From the NCBI RefSeq assembly GCF_013423485.1, contig NZ_JABFFR010000021.1:124001-188000 (forward strand): a DNA stretch of 64,000 nucleotides, written 5' to 3'. Of this stretch, positions 32,839 to 41,705 are shown one piece after another. Each line of letters opens with the position of its first letter. Position 1 is the stretch's first letter. The stretch is from Azospirillum oleiclasticum. Lineage in GTDB: Bacteria; Pseudomonadota; Alphaproteobacteria; Azospirillales; Azospirillaceae. The notes beneath the pieces are model-generated. The model saw nothing but the letters and a program-made list of their open reading frames with translations, was not told the DNA's origin and did not search any database. The position numbers and the translations under genes were made by a program.

Positions 32839-33774
32839 ATGGACCGCCTCGATGACATGCTGGCCTTCATAAAGGTCGTGGACGCGAAAAGTTTCACCGC
32901 CGCCGCCGATCGGCTGGGGCTTTCCAAATCCGTGGTGTCGCGCCGCATCACCGAACTGGAAAACCGGCTGGGCGCGCGGCTGCTGAACCGCACCACACGG
33001 CGGCTCAGCCTGACCGAGGTGGGGCAGGCCTTCTACGAGCGCTGCACCCGCATCATCGCCGACCTGGAGGAGGCGGAGATGGCGGTGGCGGACCTGCACG
33101 CGGCACCGCGCGGACGGCTGAAGGTGAACGCCCCCGTTTCCTTCGGGCTGCTGCACCTCGCGCCCGCCATTGCCGGTTTCCTGGAGCGCAACCCGGCGAT
33201 CGAGATCGACATCGATCTGAACGACCGCTACGTGGATCTGGTGGACGAGGGCTACGACGTCGCCGTGCGCATCGGACGGCTGCGCGACAGCACCCTGATC
33301 GCGCGGCGGCTGGCCCCGGCGAACCGGGTGGTCTGCGCTTCGCCCGGCTATCTCGCCCGCAATGGCAGCCCGGTGACGCCGGAAGACCTGATGCGGCACA
33401 ACTGCCTGCTCTACACCAACGTTCCGGCTGCGGAACAATGGTCCTTCCAGGTGGACGGGGAGACGCGGACGGTGCGGGTGTCCGGCAATCTGCGGACGAG
33501 CAACGGCGACCTGCTGCGCGCCGCCGCGATCGCCGGCGTCGGCATCACCGTGCTGCCGACCTTCCTGATCGGCGACGCCCTGCAATCGGGGGCCGTGCGC
33601 TGCCTGTTGCCGGAATATTACGGGGGCGGATCGACCGTTTACGCGGTGTACCCGCAGAACCGTCACCTGTCGCCGAAGGTGCGTGCCTTCGTCGATTTCC
33701 TCGCCGGCCGATTCGGCCCCGAGCCCTACTGGGACACGGCGCTCACGCCTCCTTCGGCCGGCGGCGGGCCCTGA
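32839..33774 (+). CDS. LysR-type transcriptional regulator
   Basis: 311 residues. The N-terminal winged helix (MLAFIKVVDAKSFTAAADRL, SKSVVSRRITELENRLG) is followed by a periplasmic-binding-type effector domain in the style of the CrgA/AaeR branch. The divergent 127-nt gap to wrbA suggests it controls wrbA-yqjG, perhaps in response to a quinone or phenolic. The ribosome site is weak. Confidence 0.9.
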   Translation: MDRLDDMLAFIKVVDAKSFTAAADRLGLSKSVVSRRITELENRLGARLLNRTTRRLSLTEVGQAFYERCTRIIADLEEAEMAVADLHAAPRGRLKVNAPVSFGLLHLAPAIAGFLERNPAIEIDIDLNDRYVDLVDEGYDVAVRIGRLRDSTLIARRLAPANRVVCASPGYLARNGSPVTPEDLMRHNCLLYTNVPAAEQWSFQVDGETRTVRVSGNLRTSNGDLLRAAAIAGVGITVLPTFLIGDALQSGAVRCLLPEYYGGGSTVYAVYPQNRHLSPKVRAFVDFLAGRFGPEPYWDTALTPPSAGGGP

Positions 33775-34114
33775 GGTTCAGGGCGTTCAGGAAGGTGGTG
33801 GACTGTTGCGGCGCCTGCGCCCGCCGCGGCGGCGTGGACAGGAAGCCGCCGACCCGACCGCGCAGGCCGACTGCGTCGTGCGCCGCGTCGTCGGCGTCCG
33901 CCGCCACCTGGCGCCGCACCTGCGGGTCCAACGTGTTGAAGGCCTTGGCCGCGAACTCGAAGGCGGGCTGCGATTTGGTGGCGATCACCTGGCGCAACGC
34001 CTTGGACACCAGTACGGTGTCGAGCCCACCATGCTCCGTCACGCCATCCAGCACATCGGCCAGGATGCCGATCGCTTCGAGCGTCTGGTTGTCGTCGAGC
34101 GAAATCGTATCCAT
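33743..34114 (-). CDS. Hypothetical protein, convergent overlap with the LysR gene
   Basis: 123 residues starting MDTISLDDNQT. Helical and acidic first 80 residues (EAIGILADVLDGV, AALRQVIATK-like), then a basic Pro-rich tail. No family recognised, no signal peptide. The last 32 nt overlap the 3' end of the regulator gene on the other strand. GGGACGGC before the ATG is a modest ribosome site. Confidence 0.65.
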   Translation of the reverse strand: MDTISLDDNQTLEAIGILADVLDGVTEHGGLDTVLVSKALRQVIATKSQPAFEFAAKAFNTLDPQVRRQVAADADDAAHDAVGLRGRVGGFLSTPPRRAQAPQQSTTFLNALNLRARRRPKEA

Positions 34115-34267
34115 GCCGTCCCGTCCACCGGTCACCGGCCGCCCGATCGCGGCCTTCCCGCACGGAATGGTACAAGCTGCAACAAAGGAAGTCACGCTGT
34201 CGGCTTGCCGTTGCCCCGACGGACGCGTGCGCCATAATGGTTTTGCGCCGATTGTCCGGCGTGCGGG

Positions 34268-34642
34268 ATGAAGGCGGCGATGAAGGAACTGCGGACGATC
34301 ATCTTCGACGAGACGGAAGCCGCCGCCGCCGTCGTCACCTTCTGTCGCAAGAACAAGCGGTCGCTGCCGAGCGGCACGCTGAAGGGCTTCGGCATTCGCG
34401 AGGGGGAGGGGGTGACCGGCGTGCTGTCGGTGACCGACGACTATGGTGCGGTGCACGAGATGGTGCTGACACAGGAGGAGGTCGCCGCCGCCCTCGTCGC
34501 GCACTGCATGACCCGCAGCATCCCCCTGCCCAAGGACGCGTCCAAGGTCATAACGGCCGTCGACAACCAGATCGTCCTCGCCTTCGAGATCGGCCACATC
34601 GACGCCAAGAAGATGGTCCGCGCCAGCCGCATGCGCGGCTGA
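34268..34642 (+). CDS. Conserved-looking hypothetical protein (124 aa)
   Basis: A soluble alpha/beta protein: LRTIIFDETEAAAAVVTFCRK, then GVLSVTDDYGAVHEMVLTQEEVAAALVAHC and NQIVLAFEIGHI. The even mix of strands and helices indicates a folded domain. I do not recognise it. A second ATG four codons in has AAGG upstream and may be the true start. Confidence 0.7.
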   Translation: MKAAMKELRTIIFDETEAAAAVVTFCRKNKRSLPSGTLKGFGIREGEGVTGVLSVTDDYGAVHEMVLTQEEVAAALVAHCMTRSIPLPKDASKVITAVDNQIVLAFEIGHIDAKKMVRASRMRG

Positions 34643-34673
34643 CCATCAACGTTTGACCCTCAGCGATTGACCG

Positions 34674-35564
34674 TCAGCGATTGACCAGGGCCACCCCGGC
34701 CGAGGCGACCGCCATGCCCACCAGCGCCACCACGCCCAGCCGCTCGTCGAACACCGCCCAGGCGATCACCGCGGTGACGGCCGGTGTCAGGTAGAAGAGG
34801 CTGGCGACACGGGCCGCGGCCCCACGGCGGATCAGCGCGAAGAGCAGAAAGACGGCCCCGACCGACAGCACAAGCGTCAGCCATGCCAGGGCGAAGACGA
34901 ACTCCCCGGTCCAGACGACGCGCATGGTCTCGGTCAGCGGCGCCAGCACGGCCAGCGCGGCGCTCGTCGCCAGATACTGGATGGCGGTGCCGGTGCGCAG
35001 ATCCATGCCGGTGCAATGGCGCTTCTGGTAGAGCGTGCCGAAGGTGATCCCCAGCAGCGCCCCGAGCGCCAGCAGCAGTGCCAGCGGCGGGATGGTGCCG
35101 ACCGTCAGCTTCTCCCACAGCACCATGACCACGCCGGCAAGGCCGAGCGCCAGCCCCATCCACTGGCGCCCGGTCACCCGCTCGCCCAGCAACGGCCCGA
35201 CCAGCGCCGCGGTCAGCAACGGCTGCATACCGGCGATCAGCGCCGCCATGCCCGCCGGCAGACCGATGGCGATGGCCGAGAAGACCCCGCCGAGATAGGC
35301 CCCGTGCACCAGCAGCCCGGCCAGCGCGATCCGCCCGACCTCCACCCGGCTGCGCGGCCAGGGCGCACCGGTCACCAGGGCCAGGGCGGTGAGGACGACC
35401 GCCACCAGCCCCAGCCGGATCAGCAGGAAGGTCAGCGGCTCGACGTAGGGAAGCCCGTATTTGGCGCCGATGAAGCCGGTGCTCCACAGCACGACGAACA
35501 CCGCCGGCATGGCGCGGACCCAGCCCAGCCGCGCGGCGGACCCGGCGGCGCTGTCGGTGGTCAT
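34674..35564 (-). CDS. EamA/DMT-family transporter
   Basis: 296 residues, ten hydrophobic helices in two EamA repeats, opening with AMPAVFVVLWSTGFIGAKYGLPYVEPL. Drug/metabolite transporters of this kind export amino acids or other metabolites; the substrate cannot be read from sequence. The stop is followed by three near-copies of a TTGACC/CAGCG sequence (34651-34686), a minor local duplication. Confidence 0.88.
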   Translation of the reverse strand: MTTDSAAGSAARLGWVRAMPAVFVVLWSTGFIGAKYGLPYVEPLTFLLIRLGLVAVVLTALALVTGAPWPRSRVEVGRIALAGLLVHGAYLGGVFSAIAIGLPAGMAALIAGMQPLLTAALVGPLLGERVTGRQWMGLALGLAGVVMVLWEKLTVGTIPPLALLLALGALLGITFGTLYQKRHCTGMDLRTGTAIQYLATSAALAVLAPLTETMRVVWTGEFVFALAWLTLVLSVGAVFLLFALIRRGAAARVASLFYLTPAVTAVIAWAVFDERLGVVALVGMAVASAGVALVNR

Positions 35565-35621
35565 GGGTGTTCCGATTCCTTCCCGTCGATCAGCCCCGTC
35601 GATCGGCCCCGTCGATCCGCC

Positions 35622-38129
35622 CTACTCCGCCGCCGCGGCGGGCTTGGCGGGGGATTTGCGGCGCTCGGCGACCGCTTGGATGTGTGCCCGCAGTTCCGGG
35701 TCGCGCTGGACCATGCGGCGGAAATCCCGCTCGTCCAGCACCAGCACCTGGCAATAGCCGAGCGCCCGCACGTCCGCGTTGCGCGGCTGGCGCGTCAACA
35801 GGGCCATTTCGCCGAAGAAATCACCGCTGCCCAGCTTGATCGGTTGTTCCAGTCCCGGAACCATCACCTCCACGGCACCGGAGGCGATGAAGAACATGGC
35901 GTCGCCGCGATCGCCGCGCCGCACCACCCGGTCGTCCGGCAGGTAGAGACGCGGCTTGAGCAGCCAGCCGATCTGCGCCAGCCGCGCGGTGGGCAGGCCG
36001 GCGAACATCGGCACCTTGGCCACCATCTCCGCCGTGTCGAGCCGGAGATCCAGCTTCGGCAGCTTTTCCACCTGGTTGCGGCGCTTGCCCAGCCCACGCT
36101 CCAGGTCGTTCAGGATTTCCTGGCTGATGATGCTGTCGGTGTGCATGGCGCGGAAGTCCGCCTCCTCCAACCGCAGCGCCGCACGACCGAGATATTGGTT
36201 CTGCAGGATGATGGCGTATTCCGGGTATTGCAGCTTCAGCGCCTCGAGCGCGCGCTCCACGCTGCCCTGCCGCATGCGCAGCAGCTCCTCCAGCTCCGCC
36301 GCGATGCCGGGGCCGAAGACCTGGGAGAGGCGGGTCTGGGTGAACAGCATCAGCTCGCCCAGGACCATGCGCACCGCGACCAGCATCTCGAACCGCATGG
36401 ACAGGCGCTGCGCCAACGGCCCATGGATGCCGAAGCGGCGGTGCAGCCAGTTCGCGCCGCGCATCCAGGGACTGTAGACGGCGAAGGCCTCCGCCGCCCG
36501 GCGGTAACCCTCCGCCCCCTGTCCCTTGGCGGCGTCCAGCACGCCCACCGCCCGGCTCGCCAGGAACTCCACCACCGCGCGGGAGACGATGCCCTCCGTG
36601 AAATGCTGGTAGTACAGCTCCTCCTCCCGGCTCACCAGGATGGCGAGGCCGATGGCGACGCGGTCGCGGTCGTGCAGCGCCGCCTCCGCCTGCCGCTCGC
36701 GGTCGATCGCCTCGATCCGCTCGCCATACTGGGCGACCAGCGGATCGACCGCGGCCGGATCCATCTGGTAGCGGTTGGCCACGTCCACCACCCGCTCCCG
36801 CACGCCGGTGAGCGACAGGGCCAGCGCGCGGTTGCGCATGGCGTGCTCGACCGGGCTCAGCCGGTCCAGCCCCAGCAGGTGGATGAGCGGCCGCAGGGTC
36901 GTTCCGTTCACGAATAGGGAGAAGAACACGAAGCCGACGACCAGGATCGCCACCATGCTCTGGACGCCGTTCGGCACGTTGTGGTTCTCGGTGACGGCCA
37001 GCGCCAGCGTCAGCGACACGGCACCGCGCAACCCACCCCACAGCATCACCGCCTTGTAGGCGTGGCTGACCCGCTGTGCGGCGCCGAAGGCGGAGAGGAG
37101 CGGCAGCATGCCGAACAGCACCGCCGCCCTTGCGGCCAGCGCCGCGACGACGATGACCATCAGGTAGAACAGATGCTCCCACCCCACGCCGCTCAGCAGC
37201 CGCGGAACCATCAGCGCCGTCATCAGGAAGATCAGGGAGTTGGCCCAGAAGCCGAGCTGCCGCCACACATGCTCCAGCGCGCCCCAGGTGGTGGGGGAGA
37301 TGCGCGTGCGCCCGACCGAGCCGATCACCAGAGCCGCGGTGACCACCGCCACCACACCCGATACGCCAACGTAATGATCAGCCACCACAAAGCATAGATA
37401 CGCAAGCGCAACGGTCAGCGTGATCTCGGCCAGCGGCTGGTCGTGCACCGGCATCACCAGAACGCAGGCGATGCGCGCCAGCACGAAGCCGACCAGCGCC
37501 CCGCCGGTGAAGGAGATCAGGAAGGAGGATGCCGCCTCCAGCGCCCCGCCGTCGGTGCGGTAGGTCAGCATGCCCAGCAGCAGCGTGAACAGCGCGATGG
37601 CCGCCGCGTCGTTCAGCAGGCTCTCGCCCTCGACCAGCATGGTCAGCCGGCGCGGCGCGCCAAGGTCGCGGAACACGCCGATCACCGCCGCCGGGTCGGT
37701 GGTCGCCAGGATGGATCCGAGCAGCAGGCAGGGCACGAGTGCGAGCGGGCTGACCAGATGCAGCGCATAGCCGACGGCGAAGGTGCAGACCAGGACCGCC
37801 ACCACCGCCAGCATCAGGATCGGCGCGATGTCGTCCATCAGCCGCCGCACCTGCACCGCCAGCGCGGTTTCGAACAGCAGCACGGGCAGGAACAGGTAGA
37901 GCAGCGTCTCCGACGAGACCTCCAGCTCCGCCAGGCTGTCCACGAAGTCGCTGATCACCCCCAGCCCGTCGAAGGTGCTGAAGCCCTGCAGCAGCAGGCC
38001 CAGCGTCACGCCGACGGCGGCGAGCAGCACCGTGTAGGGAAGACGCAGCCGGGCGGCCAGCGGCGGCAGGAAGCTGACCAGGACGAGAAGCCCCGAGACG
38101 CTCAGGACATAGACGAATACGCCGTGCAT
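35622..38129 (-). CDS. CPA1-type Na+/H+ antiporter with C-terminal cyclic-nucleotide-binding domain
   Basis: 835 residues. The first about 410 form a 12-13-helix NhaP-type antiporter with the ion-site motif ATTDPAAVIGV and GESLLNDAAAI. A long cytoplasmic part follows with predicted helices, and a cNMP-binding barrel at about residues 700-800 (LPDDRVVRRGDRGDAMFFIASGAVEV, GSGDFFGEMALLTRQPRNADV). This plan resembles plant SOS1. Activity is probably gated by a cyclic nucleotide or another small ligand. GGAG precedes the ATG. Confidence 0.92.
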   Translation of the reverse strand: MHGVFVYVLSVSGLLVLVSFLPPLAARLRLPYTVLLAAVGVTLGLLLQGFSTFDGLGVISDFVDSLAELEVSSETLLYLFLPVLLFETALAVQVRRLMDDIAPILMLAVVAVLVCTFAVGYALHLVSPLALVPCLLLGSILATTDPAAVIGVFRDLGAPRRLTMLVEGESLLNDAAAIALFTLLLGMLTYRTDGGALEAASSFLISFTGGALVGFVLARIACVLVMPVHDQPLAEITLTVALAYLCFVVADHYVGVSGVVAVVTAALVIGSVGRTRISPTTWGALEHVWRQLGFWANSLIFLMTALMVPRLLSGVGWEHLFYLMVIVVAALAARAAVLFGMLPLLSAFGAAQRVSHAYKAVMLWGGLRGAVSLTLALAVTENHNVPNGVQSMVAILVVGFVFFSLFVNGTTLRPLIHLLGLDRLSPVEHAMRNRALALSLTGVRERVVDVANRYQMDPAAVDPLVAQYGERIEAIDRERQAEAALHDRDRVAIGLAILVSREEELYYQHFTEGIVSRAVVEFLASRAVGVLDAAKGQGAEGYRRAAEAFAVYSPWMRGANWLHRRFGIHGPLAQRLSMRFEMLVAVRMVLGELMLFTQTRLSQVFGPGIAAELEELLRMRQGSVERALEALKLQYPEYAIILQNQYLGRAALRLEEADFRAMHTDSIISQEILNDLERGLGKRRNQVEKLPKLDLRLDTAEMVAKVPMFAGLPTARLAQIGWLLKPRLYLPDDRVVRRGDRGDAMFFIASGAVEVMVPGLEQPIKLGSGDFFGEMALLTRQPRNADVRALGYCQVLVLDERDFRRMVQRDPELRAHIQAVAERRKSPAKPAAAAE

Positions 38130-38170
38130 GATCTCCGCCGCCGACCCGGAAACGCGGGGCCAACCCTATC

Positions 38171-38188
38171 GCCCCCCTTCGGGGGCGG
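38171..38188. terminator. GC-rich hairpin between guaB and the antiporter gene
   Basis: CGCCCCC-CTTC-GGGGGCG, a perfect 7-bp stem 65 nt past the guaB stop. No T-run follows, so intrinsic termination is uncertain. Confidence 0.4.
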
Positions 38189-38252
38189 CAAGGCCGGCCA
38201 CGGAAATCTTACGAACGGAACCGGTTGGTTCCGGTGCCTCGCCCGAAGCCGG

Positions 38253-39734
38253 TCAGCCCTGCCGGTAGTTGGGCGACTCGTTGGTGATCGTGATGTCGTG
38301 CACGTGGCTTTCGCGCAGCCCGGCGTTGGTGATGCGCACGAAATTGCAGCGGCTCTGCATGTCCGGGATCGTGGCGTTGCCGGTGTAGCCCATGGCCGCG
38401 CGCAGGCCGCCGACGAGCTGGTGGATGACGGCGGACACCGGCCCCTTGTAGGGAACACGGCCCTCGACCCCTTCCGGAACCAGCTTCATGGTCGATACTT
38501 CCTGCTGGAAGTAGCGGTCGGCGGAGCCGCGCGCCATGGCACCCACGGAGCCCATGCCACGGTAGGTCTTGTAGGAGCGGCCCTGGTACAGGATCACCTC
38601 GCCGGGGCTTTCGTCGGTGCCGGCGAACAGGCTGCCCAGCATGGCGCAGTCGGCACCGGCGGCGATCGCCTTGGCGAGGTCGCCCGAATATTTGATGCCG
38701 CCGTCGGCGATCACCGGAATGCCCTGCTTGTGGCACTCCTCGACCACGTCCATGACGGCGGTGAGCTGGGGAACGCCGACGCCGGCGATGATGCGGGTGG
38801 TGCAGATGGAGCCCGGCCCGATGCCGACCTTCACCGCGTCCGCCCCGGCGTCGATCAGCGCCTTGGCCGCCTCGCCGGTGGCGATGTTGCCAGCCACGAG
38901 CTGGGTGTAGTTGGAAAGCTTGCGCGCCGCGGCGATCTGATCGACCACCTTCATGGAATGGCCGTGCGCGGTGTCCACCACCAGCACATCGACGCCGGCG
39001 TCGAACAGCGCTTCGGCCCGGCGCAGCCCGTCCGGCCCGGTGCCGGTGGCGGCGGCCACGCGCAGCCGGCCGCGCTCGTCCTTGCAGGCGTTGGGGTAGG
39101 CCTGCGCCTTCTCGATGTCCTTGACGGTGACGAGACCGATGCAGCGGTAGGCGTCGTCCACCACCAGCAGCTTCTCGATGCGATGCTGGTGCAGCAGGCG
39201 CTTGGCCTCCGCCTGGCTGACGCCTTCGGGTACGGTGACCAGCCGCTCGCGGGTCATCAGTTCGGCCACCGGCTGGTTGGGGTCGGTGGCGAAGCGCACG
39301 TCGCGGTTGGTCAGGATGCCGACCAGCCGGCCGCTGCCGCGGCTGTCCACCCCCTCCACCACCGGAATGCCGGAGATGCGGTAGTCGGCCATCAGCCGCA
39401 GCGCGTCGGCCAGCGTGGCGTCGGGCGCGATGGTGATGGGGTTGACCACCATGCCGGATTCGTAGCGCTTGACCTTGCGCACCTCCTCCGCCTGGCGCTC
39501 GATGTCCATGTTGCGGTGGATGGTGCCGATGCCGCCGGCCTGCGCCAGGGCGATGGCCAGCCCGCTTTCGGTGACCGTGTCCATCGCCGCCGACATCAAC
39601 GGGATGCCGAGCTCGATGGATTTGGTCAGGCGCGTCTTGGTCTCGACCTCGTTCGGCAGCACGGCGCTCTCGGCCGGCACCAGAAGCACGTCGTCGAAGG
39701 TGAGGGCTTCGCGGATCGCGATGTCGCGGGCCAT
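38253..39734 (-). CDS. guaB: Inosine-5'-monophosphate dehydrogenase
   Basis: Oxidises IMP to XMP, the committed step of guanine nucleotide synthesis. N-terminal block ALTFDDVLLVPAESAVLP, two CBS domains (about residues 95-215), catalytic loop GIGPGSICTTRI with the nucleophilic Cys, and SYKTYRGMGSVGAM flap. 493 aa. Ends NESPNYRQG. Confidence 0.97.
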   Translation of the reverse strand: MARDIAIREALTFDDVLLVPAESAVLPNEVETKTRLTKSIELGIPLMSAAMDTVTESGLAIALAQAGGIGTIHRNMDIERQAEEVRKVKRYESGMVVNPITIAPDATLADALRLMADYRISGIPVVEGVDSRGSGRLVGILTNRDVRFATDPNQPVAELMTRERLVTVPEGVSQAEAKRLLHQHRIEKLLVVDDAYRCIGLVTVKDIEKAQAYPNACKDERGRLRVAAATGTGPDGLRRAEALFDAGVDVLVVDTAHGHSMKVVDQIAAARKLSNYTQLVAGNIATGEAAKALIDAGADAVKVGIGPGSICTTRIIAGVGVPQLTAVMDVVEECHKQGIPVIADGGIKYSGDLAKAIAAGADCAMLGSLFAGTDESPGEVILYQGRSYKTYRGMGSVGAMARGSADRYFQQEVSTMKLVPEGVEGRVPYKGPVSAVIHQLVGGLRAAMGYTGNATIPDMQSRCNFVRITNAGLRESHVHDITITNESPNYRQG

Positions 39735-39797
39735 GGCGGGCCTCCTGCAAAAATTTGCGCCGCACTATACACAAGGAGATGGGCTTGTGAAGGCGCA

Positions 39798-40301
39798 TCA
39801 CCCACAATGGATCGTTGGGGCAGCTCTGCGCACACCCCACGCCCGCAGCGCCAGCAGGGCCGGATCGTCACCGGCCCCGCGCAGCACCGCCCAAGCCTCC
39901 GCCCGCACCCGGTCGGCCAGCGCCGCCAACACTCGGTCGTGCGAGCAGGCCAGCGTCAGCCCCTGCGGATCGAACAGGCCGAACCGCTCCGCCTCCGTCC
40001 AGAAGCGCGGGTCGGCGCGGTTGCGCCGCCGCTGCCGGTCGAGCGCCACCACGGCGCGCACGAAACGCTCCTCGCGGCCCGCGCCCTGATGAAAGCGGCG
40101 GTGCAGGCCGAGCGCCCCGATGCCGGCGGCCTCCCTCTCCGACAACCCGGCCACCGCGACCAGCCGCAGCGCCCGCCCGGCGCGCACCGGCCATTCCACA
40201 CGACGCGCCAGCCCCAGCACCGCCGGCACAGCACCGGCGCCCAGCATCCCGACCAGATCGTCCGCCGCCTCATCCCGGCGACGCCACAGCCACCCGCCCA
40301 T
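39798..40301 (-). CDS. Hypothetical Arg-rich protein downstream of an XRE regulator
   Basis: 167 residues starting MGGWLWRRRDEAADDL. Mainly helical, rich in Arg/Ala/Leu, no membrane span or signal peptide, no family recognised. GGAGGG sits 6 nt before the ATG, a strong ribosome site. It is 68 nt downstream of the XRE-family gene on the same strand, so the two may be co-transcribed. Confidence 0.7.
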   Translation of the reverse strand: MGGWLWRRRDEAADDLVGMLGAGAVPAVLGLARRVEWPVRAGRALRLVAVAGLSEREAAGIGALGLHRRFHQGAGREERFVRAVVALDRQRRRNRADPRFWTEAERFGLFDPQGLTLACSHDRVLAALADRVRAEAWAVLRGAGDDPALLALRAWGVRRAAPTIHCG

Positions 40302-40369
40302 GACCAGCCCTCCTACCCCGCCGACGCTACGCGCGGGGGTGAAAGGGGGCCACGAATAAAGAATACGCG

Positions 40370-40963
40370 TCAGCAGGGCGATGCACGCAGCAGCCGGCGG
40401 TCGGGGTAGAGCGCGTCGAGACGGTCCGGCTCCACCGTGGTGCACAGGCGCACCGCCGTCCCGTCGGCCAGAACCATGCGCTCCCACACCATCAGGCCGG
40501 GCAGGATGCGCATGACCGGGTGCCCGTTCGCCCCGTGCCAGCTCGCCACGGGAACGGCCGCCGGGTCGTACCAGCCGATATCGGGCAGGCGCGCCTCCGC
40601 CTCGCGGATCTCGTCGCAGGCGTAGGGCCAGACCGTGTCGCCGATGAAGGTGTCGGCACCGCGGGTCCATTCCCGCTCGCGCCCGGCCGAGGCGGCGAAC
40701 AGTCGGTGCGTCACGTCGCAGATCAGGTGCACGGGAAGTGCCGACGTCTCCACCAGCCGCTTCAGCGCCCGCTCCGCCACGCCGTCGAGCCGGGCCTGGA
40801 GGAACGCGGTGAGGCGAAGCGCCTGCTCCGGGTCCGGCCGGTGGCTGCCCGCCTCCCAGCGCGACACCGTCGCCTGGGTGACGCCGGCGAGTTCCGCCAC
40901 ATGGCTCTGCTTCATGCCGCGCAGGCGCCGCATGCGGCGCAGGGCGGGACCGAGATGGGTCAT
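40370..40963 (-). CDS. XRE-family transcriptional regulator
   Basis: 197 residues. N-terminal helix-turn-helix (LRRMRRLRGMKQSHVAELAGVTQATVSRWEAG), then a PAS-like or small-molecule-sensing C-terminal part with FIGDTVWPYACDEIREAE and WHGANGHPVMRI. Ligand and targets unknown. GGAGACGGGA precedes the ATG. Confidence 0.88.
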   Translation of the reverse strand: MTHLGPALRRMRRLRGMKQSHVAELAGVTQATVSRWEAGSHRPDPEQALRLTAFLQARLDGVAERALKRLVETSALPVHLICDVTHRLFAASAGREREWTRGADTFIGDTVWPYACDEIREAEARLPDIGWYDPAAVPVASWHGANGHPVMRILPGLMVWERMVLADGTAVRLCTTVEPDRLDALYPDRRLLRASPC

Positions 40964-40994
40964 TCCCGTCTCCTGCTTCTCCGACGCGTGAAAT

Positions 40995-41705
40995 TCACTC
41001 CGTCGGCTTCGGCCCTCCCCGGAAGCCGGTGGCGACCACGTAGGTCTCCGACGAGTCCTGCCGGCTGGAGGGGGGCTTGGCGTGGCGCACGGTGGCGAAG
41101 GCGCGCTTCAGGCGGTCGAGAAGCTCGCGCTCCGCCCCGCCCTGGAACAGCTTGCACACGAAGGCGCCGCCGGGGGCCAGCACCTCCTCCGCGAAATCGA
41201 GGGCGGCCTCGGCCAGACCCATGATGCGCAGGTGGTCGGTCTGCTGGTGGCCGGTGGTGGGGGCCGCCATGTCGCTGAGCACGAGGTCGGCGGGGCCGCC
41301 GAGCGCATCCTTCAGGCGCTGCGGCGCCGTCTCGTCCAGGAAGTCGGCCTGGAAGGTGACGGCGCCGGCAACCGGCTCCATCTCCAGGATATCAAGCCCG
41401 ACCACCTGCCCGCCGGTGGTCTCCGGCTTCACCCGCTCAACCGCCACCTGGGTCCAGCCGCCGGGAGCCGCGCCCAGATCGACGACACGCTTGCCGGGCG
41501 CCAGCAGCCGGTACTTCTCGTCGAGCTGCAGCAACTTGAAGGCGGCGCGCGAGCGGAAGCCGCGCTTGCGCGCCTCCGCCACGTAGGGGTCGTTGAGCTG
41601 GCGCTCCAGCCAGCGGGTGGAGGAGAGCGAGCGCCTGCGCGCGGTCTTCACCCGGACCGCGACGTTGCGGCCGCCCGGCCTCGTGGTGGGTGGCTTACCG
41701 GCCAT
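40995..41705 (-). CDS. rlmE: 23S rRNA 2'-O-ribose methyltransferase
   Basis: RlmE/RrmJ/FtsJ methylates U2552 of 23S rRNA, late in large-subunit assembly. SAM motif VVDLGAAPGGWTQVA and the catalytic tetrad Lys-Asp-Lys-Glu in SRAAFKLLQ, LSDMAAP, VCKLFQGG and SSETYVVATG. 236 aa with a basic N-terminal extension. Its first 11 nt overlap the end of the Ppx/GppA gene, so the two form an operon. Confidence 0.96.
   Translation of the reverse strand: MAGKPPTTRPGGRNVAVRVKTARRRSLSSTRWLERQLNDPYVAEARKRGFRSRAAFKLLQLDEKYRLLAPGKRVVDLGAAPGGWTQVAVERVKPETTGGQVVGLDILEMEPVAGAVTFQADFLDETAPQRLKDALGGPADLVLSDMAAPTTGHQQTDHLRIMGLAEAALDFAEEVLAPGGAFVCKLFQGGAERELLDRLKRAFATVRHAKPPSSRQDSSETYVVATGFRGGPKPTE

Noticed and set aside
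37443..40409. Plus-strand open frame of nearly 1000 codons opposite the antiporter and guaB
   Set aside because: Crosses two genes on the other strand, low-complexity translation, no ribosome site: a GC-driven shadow.
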